From assembly GCF_031348265.1 (NCBI RefSeq), contig NZ_CP133771.1:1426001-1490000 (forward strand): a DNA stretch of 64,000 bases, in the 5' to 3' direction. The position numbers and the translations under genes were made by a program. The notes beneath the pieces were generated by a model. It saw nothing but the letters and a program-made list of their open reading frames with translations, ran no database searches and was not told the origin of the DNA. Positions 18,226 through 27,998 of this stretch are shown one piece after another (position 1 is the stretch's first letter; each line of letters opens with the position of its first letter). This stretch comes from Streptomyces collinus (GTDB lineage: Bacteria > Actinomycetota > Actinomycetes > Streptomycetales > Streptomycetaceae).

Positions 18226-18503
18226 CCTTCTTCCGGTTTCACGGCCGCCGCGGGGCGCCGGACGCTCACCCTGGGTCACCGCGCACGAGTGCGCCGTGTC
18301 CGCTCCCACCTCGCCGAACGGCCCGTGCGGCACCCTACGGGCGCGCCGCCCCCGCAGGTACGATGCCCTCGTCGCGACCTACGGACGGTTGCTTCGCGCA
18401 CGACGCAACTCCGGTCCGTGGCACAGCGGTTCGAGCAGGGCAGCGCCGGCTGGGGGACGGCTCGTTGGCATACCGACGGGGGCACGCTTTCGTGGGGGAC
18501 GTG

Positions 18504-20363
18504 ATGGACTTCGGCACGCAGGGCCCTCAGGCCCCGGCCGACCTCGCCTGGCTGCGAGGCGTGGACGCCTACACCATGGGCGCGTATCCGCAGGCGGAGG
18601 AGGAGTTCCGTGCCGCCGTGCGGATGGACTCCGGGATGGCCGACGGCTGGCTGGGGCTGCACGCGCTGCGCGTCGACACGACGACCGCGCTGCTGCGGAT
18701 GTTCCGGCACCGGGACCGCTTCGGGGAGCAGCGCTCCCGCTACGGCCGCACGCTCAACTCCTGGTACTGGCTGGGCTGGTGGGTGCAGCCCGTGCTGGAG
18801 AGCCCCCGCGATCTGCTGCTCGCGCACGCCTCCCACTGGCTGGACGGCCGCCATGTCCCCGAACTGGACCAGGCCCTCGCCGGGCTGCCGCCCGTCGACA
18901 CCGACCACCAGGTCCGCTTCCTGCACGCCTGCCGCGCCTACCTGGTCAAGGACTGGGAGCAGCTGGTCCGTCACACCGACCCGCTGCTCGGCGATCCGAT
19001 GCTCGGCATCGAGGCCGGCCTGTTCGGGGGCATGGCCCGGGTCCGCCTGGAGATGTACGGCCAGGCCGAACCGCTCCTGTCCGCCGCGCTGATGCGCTGC
19101 CGCAGCGAGCAGCCGCAGCGCAAGGAGCTGCGCTACTGGCTGGCCCGGGCCCACGAGGGCACGGGCCGCAGCGCCGCCGCGCTCCCCCTGTACCGGGCCG
19201 TGCACCGCGTCGACCCGGCCTTCATGGACACTTCCGCCCGGCTCGCCGCCATCGCCGAGGGCGACGGGTACGACGACGTCACGGACCTCGCGGCGATCAC
19301 ACTCACCGGCGCGGGCCAGGACGCCGTGGACGGGCCGGACGGGTTCGATCCGCTCTTCGGCATCGAGGGGCGCGACCTGAGACTGCCCGACCCCGAGCTG
19401 CCGATCGCTCCCCTGCCGCCGGTGACCGGCCCTCCGGTGCGCGAGCGGACCGGCCCCGTTCCCTCACTGCCCGCCGGGCCCACCGACCCGGCGTTACTGG
19501 AGGAAGCGCTCGCCGAGCTGGAGCGCATGGTGGGGCTGGAGCCGGTGAAGCGCCAGGTCAAGGCACTGTCGGCACAGCTGAACATGGCCCGGCTGCGGGC
19601 CGGGCAGGGCCTCCCGGTCCAACCGCCGAAACGCCACTTCGTCTTCTCCGGCCCCTCCGGCACCGGCAAGACCACCGTCGCCCGCATCCTCGGCCGCGTC
19701 TTCTACGCCCTCGGGCTGCTCGGCGGCGACCATCTCGTGGAGGCACAGCGGGCCGACCTCGTCGGCGAGTACCTCGGGCAGACAGCGGTGAAGGCGAACG
19801 ATCTGATCGACTCGGCCCTCGGCGGCGTCCTCTTCGTCGACGAGGCCTACTCGCTGTCCAACTCGGGCTACGGCAAGGGGGACGCGTACGGGGACGAGGC
19901 CCTGCAGGTCCTGCTGAAGCGCGCGGAGGACAACCGCGACCACCTCGTGGTGATCCTGGCCGGCTACCCGGAGGGCATGGACCGCCTGCTCGCCGCGAAC
20001 CCCGGGCTGTCGTCCCGTTTCACCACCCGCGTCGACTTCCCCTCGTACCGGCCGCTCGAACTCACCGAGATCGGCAAGGTGCTCGCCGCGGAGAACGGCG
20101 ACCTGTGGGACGACGAGTCCCTCGACGAGCTGCGGTCCATCGCGGGGCACGTGGTGGACCAGGGGTGGATCGACGAGCTGGGGAACGGGCGGTTCCTGCG
20201 GACGCTGTACGAGAAGAGCTGCGCGTACCGGGATCTGCGGCTGTCCGTGTACCCGGGCGTGTTGGGCAGGGAGGACCTGGCGACGTTGCGGTTGCCGGAT
20301 CTGATGCAGGCGTACGGGGAGGTGCTGTCGGGGCGGGGGCCCGGGAATCCATCGGGCGTGTGA
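18504..20363 (+). CDS. EccA-like AAA+ ATPase (TPR-like region plus CbxX domain)
   Basis: 619 residues. The N-terminal half (to about residue 270) is helical with TPR-like spacing (YPQAEEEFRAAV..GMADGWLGLHAL). After a Pro-rich linker comes a CbxX/SpoVK AAA+ domain with Walker A GPSGTGKTTVA, Walker B GVLFVDEAYSL and a sensor/arginine region LSSRFTTRVDF. This architecture matches EccA of type VII secretion systems, yet no other ESX genes are nearby. It may act as an unfoldase or assembly factor. The ATG follows GTGGGGGA. The stretch 18221-18503 before it holds no other gene. Confidence 0.9.
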   Translation: MDFGTQGPQAPADLAWLRGVDAYTMGAYPQAEEEFRAAVRMDSGMADGWLGLHALRVDTTTALLRMFRHRDRFGEQRSRYGRTLNSWYWLGWWVQPVLESPRDLLLAHASHWLDGRHVPELDQALAGLPPVDTDHQVRFLHACRAYLVKDWEQLVRHTDPLLGDPMLGIEAGLFGGMARVRLEMYGQAEPLLSAALMRCRSEQPQRKELRYWLARAHEGTGRSAAALPLYRAVHRVDPAFMDTSARLAAIAEGDGYDDVTDLAAITLTGAGQDAVDGPDGFDPLFGIEGRDLRLPDPELPIAPLPPVTGPPVRERTGPVPSLPAGPTDPALLEEALAELERMVGLEPVKRQVKALSAQLNMARLRAGQGLPVQPPKRHFVFSGPSGTGKTTVARILGRVFYALGLLGGDHLVEAQRADLVGEYLGQTAVKANDLIDSALGGVLFVDEAYSLSNSGYGKGDAYGDEALQVLLKRAEDNRDHLVVILAGYPEGMDRLLAANPGLSSRFTTRVDFPSYRPLELTEIGKVLAAENGDLWDDESLDELRSIAGHVVDQGWIDELGNGRFLRTLYEKSCAYRDLRLSVYPGVLGREDLATLRLPDLMQAYGEVLSGRGPGNPSGV

Positions 20364-20387
20364 GGAACCGGCATTGCCGCTGAGAGG

Positions 20388-20432
20388 CGGGTGGGCGCGC
20401 AACCCGGCGGAGCGGGGTTGCGCGCCCACCCG
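20388..20432. terminator. Bidirectional terminator
   Basis: An 18-bp perfect inverted repeat (20388-20405 with 20415-20432) and a nine-base loop separate the convergent AAA ATPase and CNNM genes. Confidence 0.9.
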
Positions 20433-20469
20433 TGCCGCCCTCAGGCGGCACGCATGCCCGCAGCTGGAC

Positions 20470-21555
20470 CTAGGTGGCCAGTACCTCCTCCGACGCCCCG
20501 CTGCTCCTCGGCTCGGTCAGCTTCACCTCGCGCACCTCCCGGTGCGCGGGATCCCGTACCTCCCCCACCAGCAGCTCCAGCACGTCCTCCAGCGCGACCA
20601 GCCCGAGCACCTTGCCGGACGCGTCGGCGACCTGGGCCAGGTGCGTCGCCGCCCGCCGCATCACGGTGAGGGCGTCGTCGAGGGGCAGCTCGGGCCGCAG
20701 GGTCGTCATGGGGCGCCACAGGTGCTGCGGAACGGCGCGGTCGGAGTCCTCCACGTCGAGGACGTCCTTGACGTGCAGGTACCCCATGAACGCGCCGGTG
20801 TCCGCGGCGACCGGGAACCGGGAGTACCCCGTGCGGGCGGTGAGTTCGACGATCCGCCCGGGCGTGACCGACGGGCTGACCGTGACCAGGGACTCCCGCT
20901 TCAGCAGGACGTCCGTCACCGGGCGCGAGCCCAGCTCCAGGGCGTCCTCCAGACGTTCGGCCTCCTCGGGGTCGAGCAGGCCCGCCTGGCCGGCGTCCTC
21001 CACCAGCCGGTTCAGCTGCTCACTGGTGAAGACGGCCTCGACCTCGTCCTTGGGCTCGACGTGGAAGAGCCGCAGGATGCCCTGCGAGACCGCGCCGAGG
21101 GCGGCGGTGATGGGCTTGCAGAAGCGCGCGAACCAGACCAGGCCGGGGCTGAGCCACAGCGCGGCCTTCTCCGGCGCCGCCATCGCCAGGTTCTTCGGGA
21201 CCATCTCGCCGATGACGAGGTGGAAGAAGACCACGGCGGCCAGCGCGATGACGTAGGTGAGCGGGTGGATCATGCCGTGCGGCAGGTGGATCCACTCGAA
21301 GACCGGCTCCAGCAGGTGGGCGACCGTCGGTTCGGCGACAGCACCGAGGGTGAGGGAGCAGATCGTGATGCCGAACTGGGCCGCCGCCATCATCTGCGGC
21401 AGCCGCTCAAGACCGTAGAGGACCTGCCGGGCACGGGCGGTGCCGAGCGGCTCGATCTGGCTGCGGCGTACGGAGACCAGCGCGAACTCGGCGCCGACGA
21501 AGAAGCCGTTGGCGAGCACGAGCAGCGCGGCGAAGAGAAGCTGGAGCACGCTCAT
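20470..21555 (-). CDS. CNNM/DUF21 membrane protein with CBS pair
   Basis: 361 residues. An N-terminal DUF21 transmembrane domain (LANGFFVGAEFALVSVRRSQ and VIGEMVPKNLAM) is followed by two CBS domains (from VTDVLLKRESLVTVSP to LEDVLELLVGEV). It lacks the CorC_HlyC C-terminal domain of its partner. The family is implicated in magnesium or sodium transport or its control. Its start overlaps the stop of the upstream gene by four bases (ATGA), so the two are coupled and may act as a pair. Confidence 0.92.
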   Translation of the reverse strand: MSVLQLLFAALLVLANGFFVGAEFALVSVRRSQIEPLGTARARQVLYGLERLPQMMAAAQFGITICSLTLGAVAEPTVAHLLEPVFEWIHLPHGMIHPLTYVIALAAVVFFHLVIGEMVPKNLAMAAPEKAALWLSPGLVWFARFCKPITAALGAVSQGILRLFHVEPKDEVEAVFTSEQLNRLVEDAGQAGLLDPEEAERLEDALELGSRPVTDVLLKRESLVTVSPSVTPGRIVELTARTGYSRFPVAADTGAFMGYLHVKDVLDVEDSDRAVPQHLWRPMTTLRPELPLDDALTVMRRAATHLAQVADASGKVLGLVALEDVLELLVGEVRDPAHREVREVKLTEPRSSGASEEVLAT

Positions 21556-22886
21556 CGGACGGCCTCCGCCATGGAGACCACCGGGGCGGTCCGCACCAGC
21601 CGGACCCGCTCCGCGCGGTAGTGGCCGACCTGGCGCACCGCCAGCCGCCAGCCGGGCAGCTCCGCCTTGTCGCCGACGGCCGGGATGCGGCCCAAGAGGT
21701 CGGCGATCAGGCCGGCGACGGTCTCGTACGGGCCCTCGGGCACGTCGAGGCCTATGCGCTGCAGGATGTCGACCCGGCAGCTGCCGTCGACGTCCCAGGC
21801 GGGCCTGCCGTCCTCGGGCGGCGCGGCGGCCAGCTCGGGCAGGTCGTGGCCGTCGTGCTCGTCGCGGACCTCGCCGACGATCTCCTCGACGATGTCCTCC
21901 AGCGTGACGACACCGGCGGTGCCGCCGTACTCGTCGACGACGACCGCGATGGGCTGCTCACTGCGCAGACGGGTGAGGAGCGGCCGTACCGGCAGCGTCT
22001 CGGGGACGAGCAGCGCCGGGCGGGCGATGTGGCCGACGGGGGTGCGCAGCCGGTCCTGGACGGGCACGGCCAGGGCGTCCTTGAGGTGGGCCATGCCGAC
22101 GACCTCGTCGATCTTCTCCCGGTAGACCGGGAAGCGGGACAGGCCCGTGGCGCGGGTCAGGTTGACGACGTCCTCGGCGGTGGCCGAGGACTGCAGGGCG
22201 CTGACCTTCACGCGCGGCGTCATCACGTGCTGCGCGGTCAGCTCGCCCAGCGACAGGGTCCGCACGAACAGGTCGGCCGTGTCCTGCTCCAGGGCGCCGG
22301 CCCGGGCCGAGTGGCGGGCCAGGGAGACGAGCTCTCCCGGGGTGCGCGCGGAGGCCAGCTCCTCGGTGGGTTCGATGCCCAGGGCGCGCACGAGCCGGTT
22401 GGCGACGGCGTTGAGGCCGGCGATGACCGGGCGGAACAGCCGGGCGAAGACGTGCTGCGGGCCCGCGACGAAACGCGCGACCTGCAGCGGCCGGGAGACC
22501 GCCCAGTTCTTGGGCAGCAGCTCGCCGATCACCATCTGCACGGCGGAGGCCAGCAGCATGCCGACGACGACGGTGACACCGGAGACGGCTCCCTCGGGGA
22601 TGCCGATCGAGATGAACGGGCCGTGCAGCAGCTCGGCGAGCGCCGGTTCGGCGAGCATGCCGACGACGAGCGAGGTGATGGTGATGCCGAGCTGGGTGCC
22701 GGAGAGCTGGAAGGACAGTTCCCTGAGTGATTCGACGACCCGGAGGGCGCGCCGGTCGCCTTCGGCGGCGGCCTTCTCGGCCTCCGGCCGTTCGACCGTC
22801 ACGAGTCCGAACTCGGCCGCCACGAAGAATCCGTTGGCGAGAATCAGCAGGAACGCAGCTGCCAGGAGCAGCAGGGGGGTGGTCAT
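21552..22886 (-). CDS. CNNM/CorC-type hemolysin-like membrane protein
   Basis: 444 residues in the full architecture: DUF21 membrane domain (ILANGFFVAAEFGLVTVERPE; VIGELLPKNWAV), two CBS domains with PVVVDEYGG-type sequence (VVVDEYGGTAGVVTLEDIVEEIVG), and a C-terminal CorC_HlyC domain ending at about RERVRLVRT. It resembles bacterial magnesium transporters and effectors. First gene of a two-gene operon with its shorter paralogue. An inverted repeat lies 23 bases upstream of the start. Confidence 0.93.
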   Translation of the reverse strand: MTTPLLLLAAAFLLILANGFFVAAEFGLVTVERPEAEKAAAEGDRRALRVVESLRELSFQLSGTQLGITITSLVVGMLAEPALAELLHGPFISIGIPEGAVSGVTVVVGMLLASAVQMVIGELLPKNWAVSRPLQVARFVAGPQHVFARLFRPVIAGLNAVANRLVRALGIEPTEELASARTPGELVSLARHSARAGALEQDTADLFVRTLSLGELTAQHVMTPRVKVSALQSSATAEDVVNLTRATGLSRFPVYREKIDEVVGMAHLKDALAVPVQDRLRTPVGHIARPALLVPETLPVRPLLTRLRSEQPIAVVVDEYGGTAGVVTLEDIVEEIVGEVRDEHDGHDLPELAAAPPEDGRPAWDVDGSCRVDILQRIGLDVPEGPYETVAGLIADLLGRIPAVGDKAELPGWRLAVRQVGHYRAERVRLVRTAPVVSMAEAVR

Positions 22887-22908
22887 GGTGCCGCCGCCTC
22901 CACACGGT

Positions 22909-22934
22909 CGCGAACCCCGGCTACGAGGTTCGCG
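22909..22934. promoter_or_regulatory. Inverted repeat upstream of the CNNM operon
   Basis: CGCGAACC at 22909-22916 and GGTTCGCG at 22927-22934 form perfect 8-bp arms around a ten-base spacer. The position, just before the operon start, suits an operator or a leader stem-loop. The rest of the 245-base gap to the PH-protein gene shows no gene. Confidence 0.4.
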
Positions 22935-23131
22935 CTATCTGGGCAGGGGGCGGCGCAGGTACTGCAGGACGATCCGTCCATCGCCGGAGGGGGTCACTCC
23001 TCGGTTAGCAGGAGCCTCTGCGCACCGGTCGGGGCGACAGAAGCGGAGGCGCATCCATCACGCCTCCGCCAACAGATTAATCAAGACATGGCCCGGTACG
23101 GCAGTGGCGGCCGCCCGGAGGATCCCGCGAG

Positions 23132-23587
23132 TCAGCTCTGGTGCCGTTCGGGGCCTGCCGTGGAACGGGCCTCGACAAGCGCCCGCAGCGCCCGGGCGTC
23201 GGCGATCGCACGCTGCTTGGCCAGGCCCGGCTGGATGCCCAGAGCAGGCAGGCTGGTGCCGTCGCTGAGGTTGAGGAAGACCCAGGGGTCGCCCGGCCGG
23301 AGGGTCACCTGGAGGATCTCCGCCCACTCCAGCCGGCGCTTGTTCGTGAGATTGACGACAGTGACGCCGTCCTCGTCGACGACGACCTTGGGACGCGCCA
23401 GGAGCAGCAGCACGGCGTCCAGCAGGAGCGCCGTGAAGATGAAGCTGACGCGTTCGCCGGGGCTGAGCTGCTTCAGCAGCATCGCGACCGCCGTGATCAC
23501 CACGAAGATGGCGACGGCGGCCGTGAGCAGCACCACGCGGGTGCTGCCCGGCCGGAACGTGACGGGCAGGGTCGGAATGTCGGACAT
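23132..23587 (-). CDS. PH-domain membrane protein
   Basis: 151 residues. Two membrane helices near the N terminus (VVLLTAAVAIFVVITAVAML and FIFTALLLDAVLLLLA) are followed by a bacterial PH-like domain (VVVDEDGVTVVNLTNKRRLEWAEILQV..PWVFLNLSDG). Function unknown. The ATG at 23587 has GAGGGA at suitable spacing; a GTG nine bases upstream is too close to it. It follows hisG by 14 bases and is the last gene of the rib-his transcript. Confidence 0.87.
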   Translation of the reverse strand: MSDIPTLPVTFRPGSTRVVLLTAAVAIFVVITAVAMLLKQLSPGERVSFIFTALLLDAVLLLLARPKVVVDEDGVTVVNLTNKRRLEWAEILQVTLRPGDPWVFLNLSDGTSLPALGIQPGLAKQRAIADARALRALVEARSTAGPERHQS

Positions 23588-23601
23588 CTCGCGCACGTCC
23601 C

Positions 23602-24450
23602 TCAGAGACGGCAGGCGTGGATGGCCGTGGTCAGGATGGCCCGGGCGCCGATGTCGTACAGGTCGTCCATGATCCGCTGGGCTTCCTTGGCCGGAACCAT
23701 GGCGCGGACGGCGACCCAGCCCTCGTTGTGCAGCGGGGAGACGGTCGGGGACTCCAGGCCGGGCGTGAGGGCGACGGCCTTCTCCAGCTGCTCGACGCGG
23801 CAGTCGTAGTCCATCATCACGTACGTCCGGGCGACCAGGACGCCTTGGAGGCGGCGCAGGAACTGCTGCACCTTGAGGTCGTCGGCGTCCGCGCCGGTGC
23901 GGCGGATCACCACGGCCTCGGACTTCATGATCGGCTCGCCGGCGACCTCCAGGCCCGCGTTGCGCAGCGAGGTGCCGGTCTCGACGACGTCGGCGATGAC
24001 CTGGGCGACGCCGAGCTGGATGGCGGTCTCGACGGCGCCGTCGAGGTGGACGACGGAGGCGTCGATGCCGTGCTCGGCGAGGTGCGCCGCGACGATGCCC
24101 TCGTAGGAGGTGGCGACGGTCTTGCCGGCCAGGTCGGCCAGGCCGCCGATCGTGCCGGGCTTGGCGGCGTAGTGGAAGGTGGAGCGGGCGAAGCCGAGGG
24201 CGAGGATCTCCTCGGCTTCGGCGCCGGAGTCGATGAGCAGGTCCCGGCCGGTGAGGCCGATGTCCAGCTGCCCGGAGGCGACGTAGATCGCGATGTCGCG
24301 GGGGCGGAGGTAGAAGAACTCGACCTCGTTCACCGGGTCGACGATCCGCAGTTCCTTGGACTCCCGGCGCTGCTGGTAGCCGGCCTCATGCAGCATCTCC
24401 GCCGCAGGGCCGGACAGGGAACCCTTGTTGGGGACGGCGATGCGCAGCAT
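23602..24450 (-). CDS. hisG: ATP phosphoribosyltransferase (long form)
   Basis: 282 residues. The start LRIAVPNKGSLSGPAAEML, the central GRDLLIDSG and LVETGTSLRNAGLEV motifs, and a C-terminal HisG_C regulatory domain identify the long, homohexameric, histidine-inhibited form. It catalyses the first step of histidine synthesis, joining ATP and PRPP. It lies 45 bases after hisE, the second-step enzyme, so the first two steps are made together, apart from the other his genes. Confidence 0.97.
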   Translation of the reverse strand: MLRIAVPNKGSLSGPAAEMLHEAGYQQRRESKELRIVDPVNEVEFFYLRPRDIAIYVASGQLDIGLTGRDLLIDSGAEAEEILALGFARSTFHYAAKPGTIGGLADLAGKTVATSYEGIVAAHLAEHGIDASVVHLDGAVETAIQLGVAQVIADVVETGTSLRNAGLEVAGEPIMKSEAVVIRRTGADADDLKVQQFLRRLQGVLVARTYVMMDYDCRVEQLEKAVALTPGLESPTVSPLHNEGWVAVRAMVPAKEAQRIMDDLYDIGARAILTTAIHACRL

Positions 24451-24495
24451 GAGGTCGGCTTCCTTTGCGTCGTGCGGGACGGGAACGGGTGCGGC

Positions 24496-24768
24496 TCAGA
24501 GGTGGGCGTAGACGTCGTCGAGGGAGATGCCGCGGGCGACCATCATCACCTGGACGTGGTACAGCAGCTGCGAGATCTCCTCGGCGGCGGCTTCCTTGCC
24601 CTCGTACTCGGCGGCCATCCACACCTCGGCGGCCTCTTCGACGACCTTCTTGCCGATGGCGTGGACGCCCTTCTCGACCAGTTCTGCGGTGCGGGAAGTG
24701 GCGGGATCGCCCTGGGCGGCCTTGTGCTGGAGCTCGGTGAAGAGCTCCTCGAACGTCTTCTTGGACAT
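24496..24768 (-). CDS. hisE: Phosphoribosyl-ATP diphosphatase
   Basis: 90 residues, a complete all-alpha MazG-like HisE. The metal-binding helix [15 protein letters not shown] and the second helix [14 protein letters not shown] are intact. It hydrolyses phosphoribosyl-ATP to phosphoribosyl-AMP and diphosphate. It sits between ribH (34 bases upstream) and hisG. Confidence 0.97.
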   Translation of the reverse strand: MSKKTFEELFTELQHKAAQGDPATSRTAELVEKGVHAIGKKVVEEAAEVWMAAEYEGKEAAAEEISQLLYHVQVMMVARGISLDDVYAHL

Positions 24769-24802
24769 GGTGACGCTCAGCCTATGCCACAGGTGGCTTC
24801 CG

Positions 24803-25288
24803 TCAGCGCCAGGGTTCGGATACTGAGCGGAGGGTGGCCGCGGTCGCCACCGCCGCCGTCACCGCCTCGTGTCCCTTGTCCTCGTTCGAGCCCTCGATGC
24901 CGGCGCGGTCCAGGGCCTGCTCCTCGGTGTCGCAGGTGAGCACGCCGAAGCCGACGGGGACGCCGGTGTCGACGGAGACCTGGGTGAGGCCCTGGGTCAC
25001 GCCCTGGCACACGTACTCGAAGTGCGGGGTTCCGCCGCGGATGACGACGCCGAGGGCGACGATCGCGTCGTAGCCGCGGCCCGCGAGGACCTTGGCGACG
25101 ACCGGGAGCTCCCAGCTGCCGGGGACCCGGAGCAGGGTCGGCTCGTCGATGCCCAGGTCGTGCAGGGCGCGCAGGGCGCCGTCCACCAGTCCGTCCATCA
25201 CCTTCTCGTGCCACTGTGCCGCGATGACGGCGACCCGGAGGTCACCCACATTGCGTACGGACAGCTCCGGTGCACCCTTGCCGCTCAC
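24803..25288 (-). CDS. ribH: 6,7-dimethyl-8-ribityllumazine synthase
   Basis: 161 residues, the standard lumazine synthase length. It contains [16 protein letters not shown], the substrate-binding [26 protein letters not shown] and the C-terminal [13 protein letters not shown]. It condenses the dihydroxybutanone phosphate and the aminouracil made by the upstream RibAB protein into lumazine, usually as a 60-mer or pentamer. It is 20 bases after ribAB. Confidence 0.97.
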   Translation of the reverse strand: MSGKGAPELSVRNVGDLRVAVIAAQWHEKVMDGLVDGALRALHDLGIDEPTLLRVPGSWELPVVAKVLAGRGYDAIVALGVVIRGGTPHFEYVCQGVTQGLTQVSVDTGVPVGFGVLTCDTEEQALDRAGIEGSNEDKGHEAVTAAVATAATLRSVSEPWR

Positions 25289-25308
25289 GTTGCTCCTCTT
25301 GTGCTCTG

Positions 25309-26598
25309 TTACTGGTTGCCGCAGGCCGGCACGGTGGTCGTGTCCAGCCAGGGCAGGTCGTGGCCCATCCGGTCCCGCTTGGTGCGCAGGTAGCGGAGGT
25401 TGTGCTCGCCGGCGTTCACGGGCATCGGCACACGGGCCTTGACCGCGATGCCATGGCGGACGAGCGCGTCGGTCTTGTCGGGGTTGTTGGTCAGCAGCCG
25501 GACACCGCGCACGCCGAGGTCGGCGAGGATCTGCGCCCCGGCGGCGTAGTCGCGGGCGTCGGCGGGCAGGCCCAGTTCGAGGTTGGCGTCGAGCGTGTCA
25601 CGGCCGCGTTCCTGGAGTTCGTAGGCGCGCAGCTTGGACATCAGGCCGATGCCGCGGCCCTCGTGTCCGCGCAGGTAGACCACGACGCCGCGGCCCTCTT
25701 CCTGGATGCGGGCGAGGGAGGCGTCGAGCTGGGGGCCGCAGTCGCAGCGGGCCGAGCCGAAGACGTCGCCGGTGAGGCATTCGGAGTGGACGCGGACGAG
25801 GACGTCCTGGCCGTCGCCGATCTCGCCGTGCACCAGGGCGATGTGCTCGACGCCGTCGACCGTGGAGCGGTAGCCATGGGCGGTGAAGGTGCCGTGGGCG
25901 GTGGGCAGTTGGGTCCTGGCCTCGCGGCGGACGGTGGGTTCGCTGCTGCGGCGGTAGGCGATCAGGTCCTCGATGGAGATGATCGTCAGGCCGTGCTTGC
26001 GGGCGAAGGGGATCAGCTCGGGCAGGCGCAGCATGGTGCCGTCCTCGCCGGCGATCTCGACGATCGCGCCGGCCGGGCGCAGCCCCGCGAGCCGGGCGAG
26101 GTCGACGGCGGCCTCGGTGTGGCCGTTGCGGGTGAGGACCCCGCCGGGCCGGGCGCGCAGCGGGAAGATGTGGCCGGGGCGGACGAAGTCGTCGGACCCG
26201 GAGACGCCGTCGGCGAGCAGCCGGAGCGTGGTGGCGCGGTCGGAGGCGGAGATGCCGGTGCTCACGCCGTGCGCGGCGGAGGCGTCGACGGAGACCGTGA
26301 ACGCGGTCTTCATCGACTCGGTGTTGTCCTCGACCATCTGCGGCAGCCTCAGCCGGTCCAGTTCGTCGCCCTCCATGGGGGCGCAGATCAGACCGCGGCA
26401 CTCGCTCATCATGAAGGCGACGATCTCGGGGGTCGCCTTCTCGGCGGCGATGACGAGGTCGCCCTCGTTCTCCCGGTCCTCGTCGTCGACGACCACGACG
26501 GGGCGGCCGGCCGCGATGTCGGCGATGGCCTGCTCGACGGGGTCGAGCGCGAAGGTCTCGACGTCGTCGGTGCTGTAGAGGGCGGTTGTGGCGCTCAT
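25309..26598 (-). CDS. ribAB: Bifunctional DHBP synthase / GTP cyclohydrolase II
   Basis: 429 residues. The N-terminal DHBP synthase domain carries [19 protein letters not shown] and the [11 protein letters not shown] catalytic segment. The C-terminal GTP cyclohydrolase II domain carries the zinc cysteines in [18 protein letters not shown] and [12 protein letters not shown]. It supplies both branches of riboflavin precursors. The start at 26598 overlaps the end of ribM by four bases, so translation is coupled. Often simply called ribA in Streptomyces. Confidence 0.97.
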   Translation of the reverse strand: MSATTALYSTDDVETFALDPVEQAIADIAAGRPVVVVDDEDRENEGDLVIAAEKATPEIVAFMMSECRGLICAPMEGDELDRLRLPQMVEDNTESMKTAFTVSVDASAAHGVSTGISASDRATTLRLLADGVSGSDDFVRPGHIFPLRARPGGVLTRNGHTEAAVDLARLAGLRPAGAIVEIAGEDGTMLRLPELIPFARKHGLTIISIEDLIAYRRSSEPTVRREARTQLPTAHGTFTAHGYRSTVDGVEHIALVHGEIGDGQDVLVRVHSECLTGDVFGSARCDCGPQLDASLARIQEEGRGVVVYLRGHEGRGIGLMSKLRAYELQERGRDTLDANLELGLPADARDYAAGAQILADLGVRGVRLLTNNPDKTDALVRHGIAVKARVPMPVNAGEHNLRYLRTKRDRMGHDLPWLDTTTVPACGNQ

Positions 26599-27236
26599 GC
26601 CGGCGCTCCTTCCAGGGTGGGCCGCGCGGGCTGACGCGAGCGCAGCCACCAGTCGCGCAGGCCCCACAGGACGAGCGCGCCGTAGATGACGTAGACGAAG
26701 CCGGAGAAGGCGTAGCCGTTGGCGAAGTTGAGGGGTACGCCGACGAGGTCGACGAGCAGCCAGGCGAACCAGAACTCGACCATGCCGCGTGCCTGGGCGT
26801 ACATGGCGACGACGGTGCCGACGAAGATGTAGGCGTCCGGCCAGGGGTCCCAGGACAGCTTCGGGTACGCCGTGAAGAGCAGCGCCACCGCGACCGTGCC
26901 GGCGGCCGCCGCCGCGGCCATCGCGGCGCGCTCGCGCCAGGTGGCGAACCGTACGGCGATGTGACCGTCGCCCCCCTGCTCCTTGCCGCGCTGCCACTGC
27001 CACCAGCCGTACAGCGCGACGAGCATGACGACCGCCTGCTTGCCCGCGCTGCCGGTCAGATGCCCGAAGAAGGCTCCGAAGAGGATGAGGCCGGCCAGGA
27101 ACTGCACGGGCCAGGTCCAGATGGAGCGCCGCCAGCCGAGGGCGAGGGCGGCCAGGCCGAAGAGGTTGCCGACCATGTCCGACCAGAGGATGTGCTGGCC
27201 GAAGAGGACGAACGCCTCGGAGTTCAGCGAGTTCAC
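26595..27236 (-). CDS. ribM: RibM/PnuC-type riboflavin transporter
   Basis: 213 residues with about seven membrane segments and the PnuC pattern ([36 protein letters not shown]-like [31 protein letters not shown]). Within an FMN-riboswitch rib operon such proteins are the actinobacterial riboflavin facilitator RibM rather than a nicotinamide riboside importer. The GTG start overlaps the ribE stop (GTGA) and its stop overlaps the ribAB start. Gene order ribE-ribM-ribAB-ribH matches that of other Streptomyces. Confidence 0.93.
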   Translation of the reverse strand: MNSLNSEAFVLFGQHILWSDMVGNLFGLAALALGWRRSIWTWPVQFLAGLILFGAFFGHLTGSAGKQAVVMLVALYGWWQWQRGKEQGGDGHIAVRFATWRERAAMAAAAAAGTVAVALLFTAYPKLSWDPWPDAYIFVGTVVAMYAQARGMVEFWFAWLLVDLVGVPLNFANGYAFSGFVYVIYGALVLWGLRDWWLRSRQPARPTLEGAPA

Positions 27237-27856
27237 CGGGTCGCCCCCTGCGCACGGTCGCCCAGAGCACGGTCGCCCAGCATCCGCTCGACGTACTTGG
27301 CGATGACGTCCACTTCGAGGTTGACCGGGTCGCCGGGCTGCTTGTGGCCGAGCGTGGTCAGGTCGAGGGTGGTGGGGATGAGGCTCACCGTGAAGTGGTC
27401 CTGGCCGGCGTCGACGACGGTGAGGCTGATGCCGTCGACGGTGATGGAGCCCTTCTCGACCACGTACCGGGTGAGGTCGGCGGGCAGGGAGATCTTCACG
27501 ATCTCCCAGTTCTCCGAGGGCTTGCGCTCCAGGATCTCGCCGGTGCCGTCCACGTGGCCCTGCACGATGTGCCCGCCGAGGCGTTCGCCGACGGCCATGG
27601 GGCGTTCGAGGTTGACCCGGGAGCCGGCCCTGAGGGCGCCGAGGCTGGAGCGGTTCAGCGTCTCGGCCATGACGTCGGCGGTGAATTCGTCGCCTTCGTG
27701 GTCGACGACCGTGAGGCAGACGCCGTTCACGGCGATCGAATCGCCGTGCTTGGCGCCTTCGGTGACGACCGGGCCTCGCAGGCGGAAGCGACAGGCGTCG
27801 TCGAGGGTCTCGACGGCGGTGACCTCGCCCAGCTCTTCGACGATTCCGGTGAACAC
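27233..27856 (-). CDS. ribE: Riboflavin synthase, alpha chain
   Basis: 207 residues with two tandem lumazine-binding domains; each begins with the family pattern ([10 protein letters not shown] at the N terminus, [15 protein letters not shown] in the second repeat). It dismutates two lumazine molecules to riboflavin and the aminouracil. The C-terminal tail has a short repeat ([11 protein letters not shown]). The GTG start has an excellent AGGAGG site. It is the first gene after the FMN riboswitch. Confidence 0.97.
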   Translation of the reverse strand: MFTGIVEELGEVTAVETLDDACRFRLRGPVVTEGAKHGDSIAVNGVCLTVVDHEGDEFTADVMAETLNRSSLGALRAGSRVNLERPMAVGERLGGHIVQGHVDGTGEILERKPSENWEIVKISLPADLTRYVVEKGSITVDGISLTVVDAGQDHFTVSLIPTTLDLTTLGHKQPGDPVNLEVDVIAKYVERMLGDRALGDRAQGATR

Positions 27857-27998
27857 TTCCCGGGTCCTCCTGCCTCTTCGGGCACGGACTCCGGGGCTGT
27901 CGATGACGACAGAGGTACGAGCAGGGACACCGGGGACGACGCCGGACGGAGCCCGTCACGGGGACGGACTTCTCGGCGGCGCGCACGAATGCCCGCTC

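Noticed and set aside
26595-27236. Nicotinamide riboside transporter PnuC
   Set aside because: The protein is of the PnuC fold, but its place inside an FMN-riboswitch rib operon fits riboflavin transporter RibM better.
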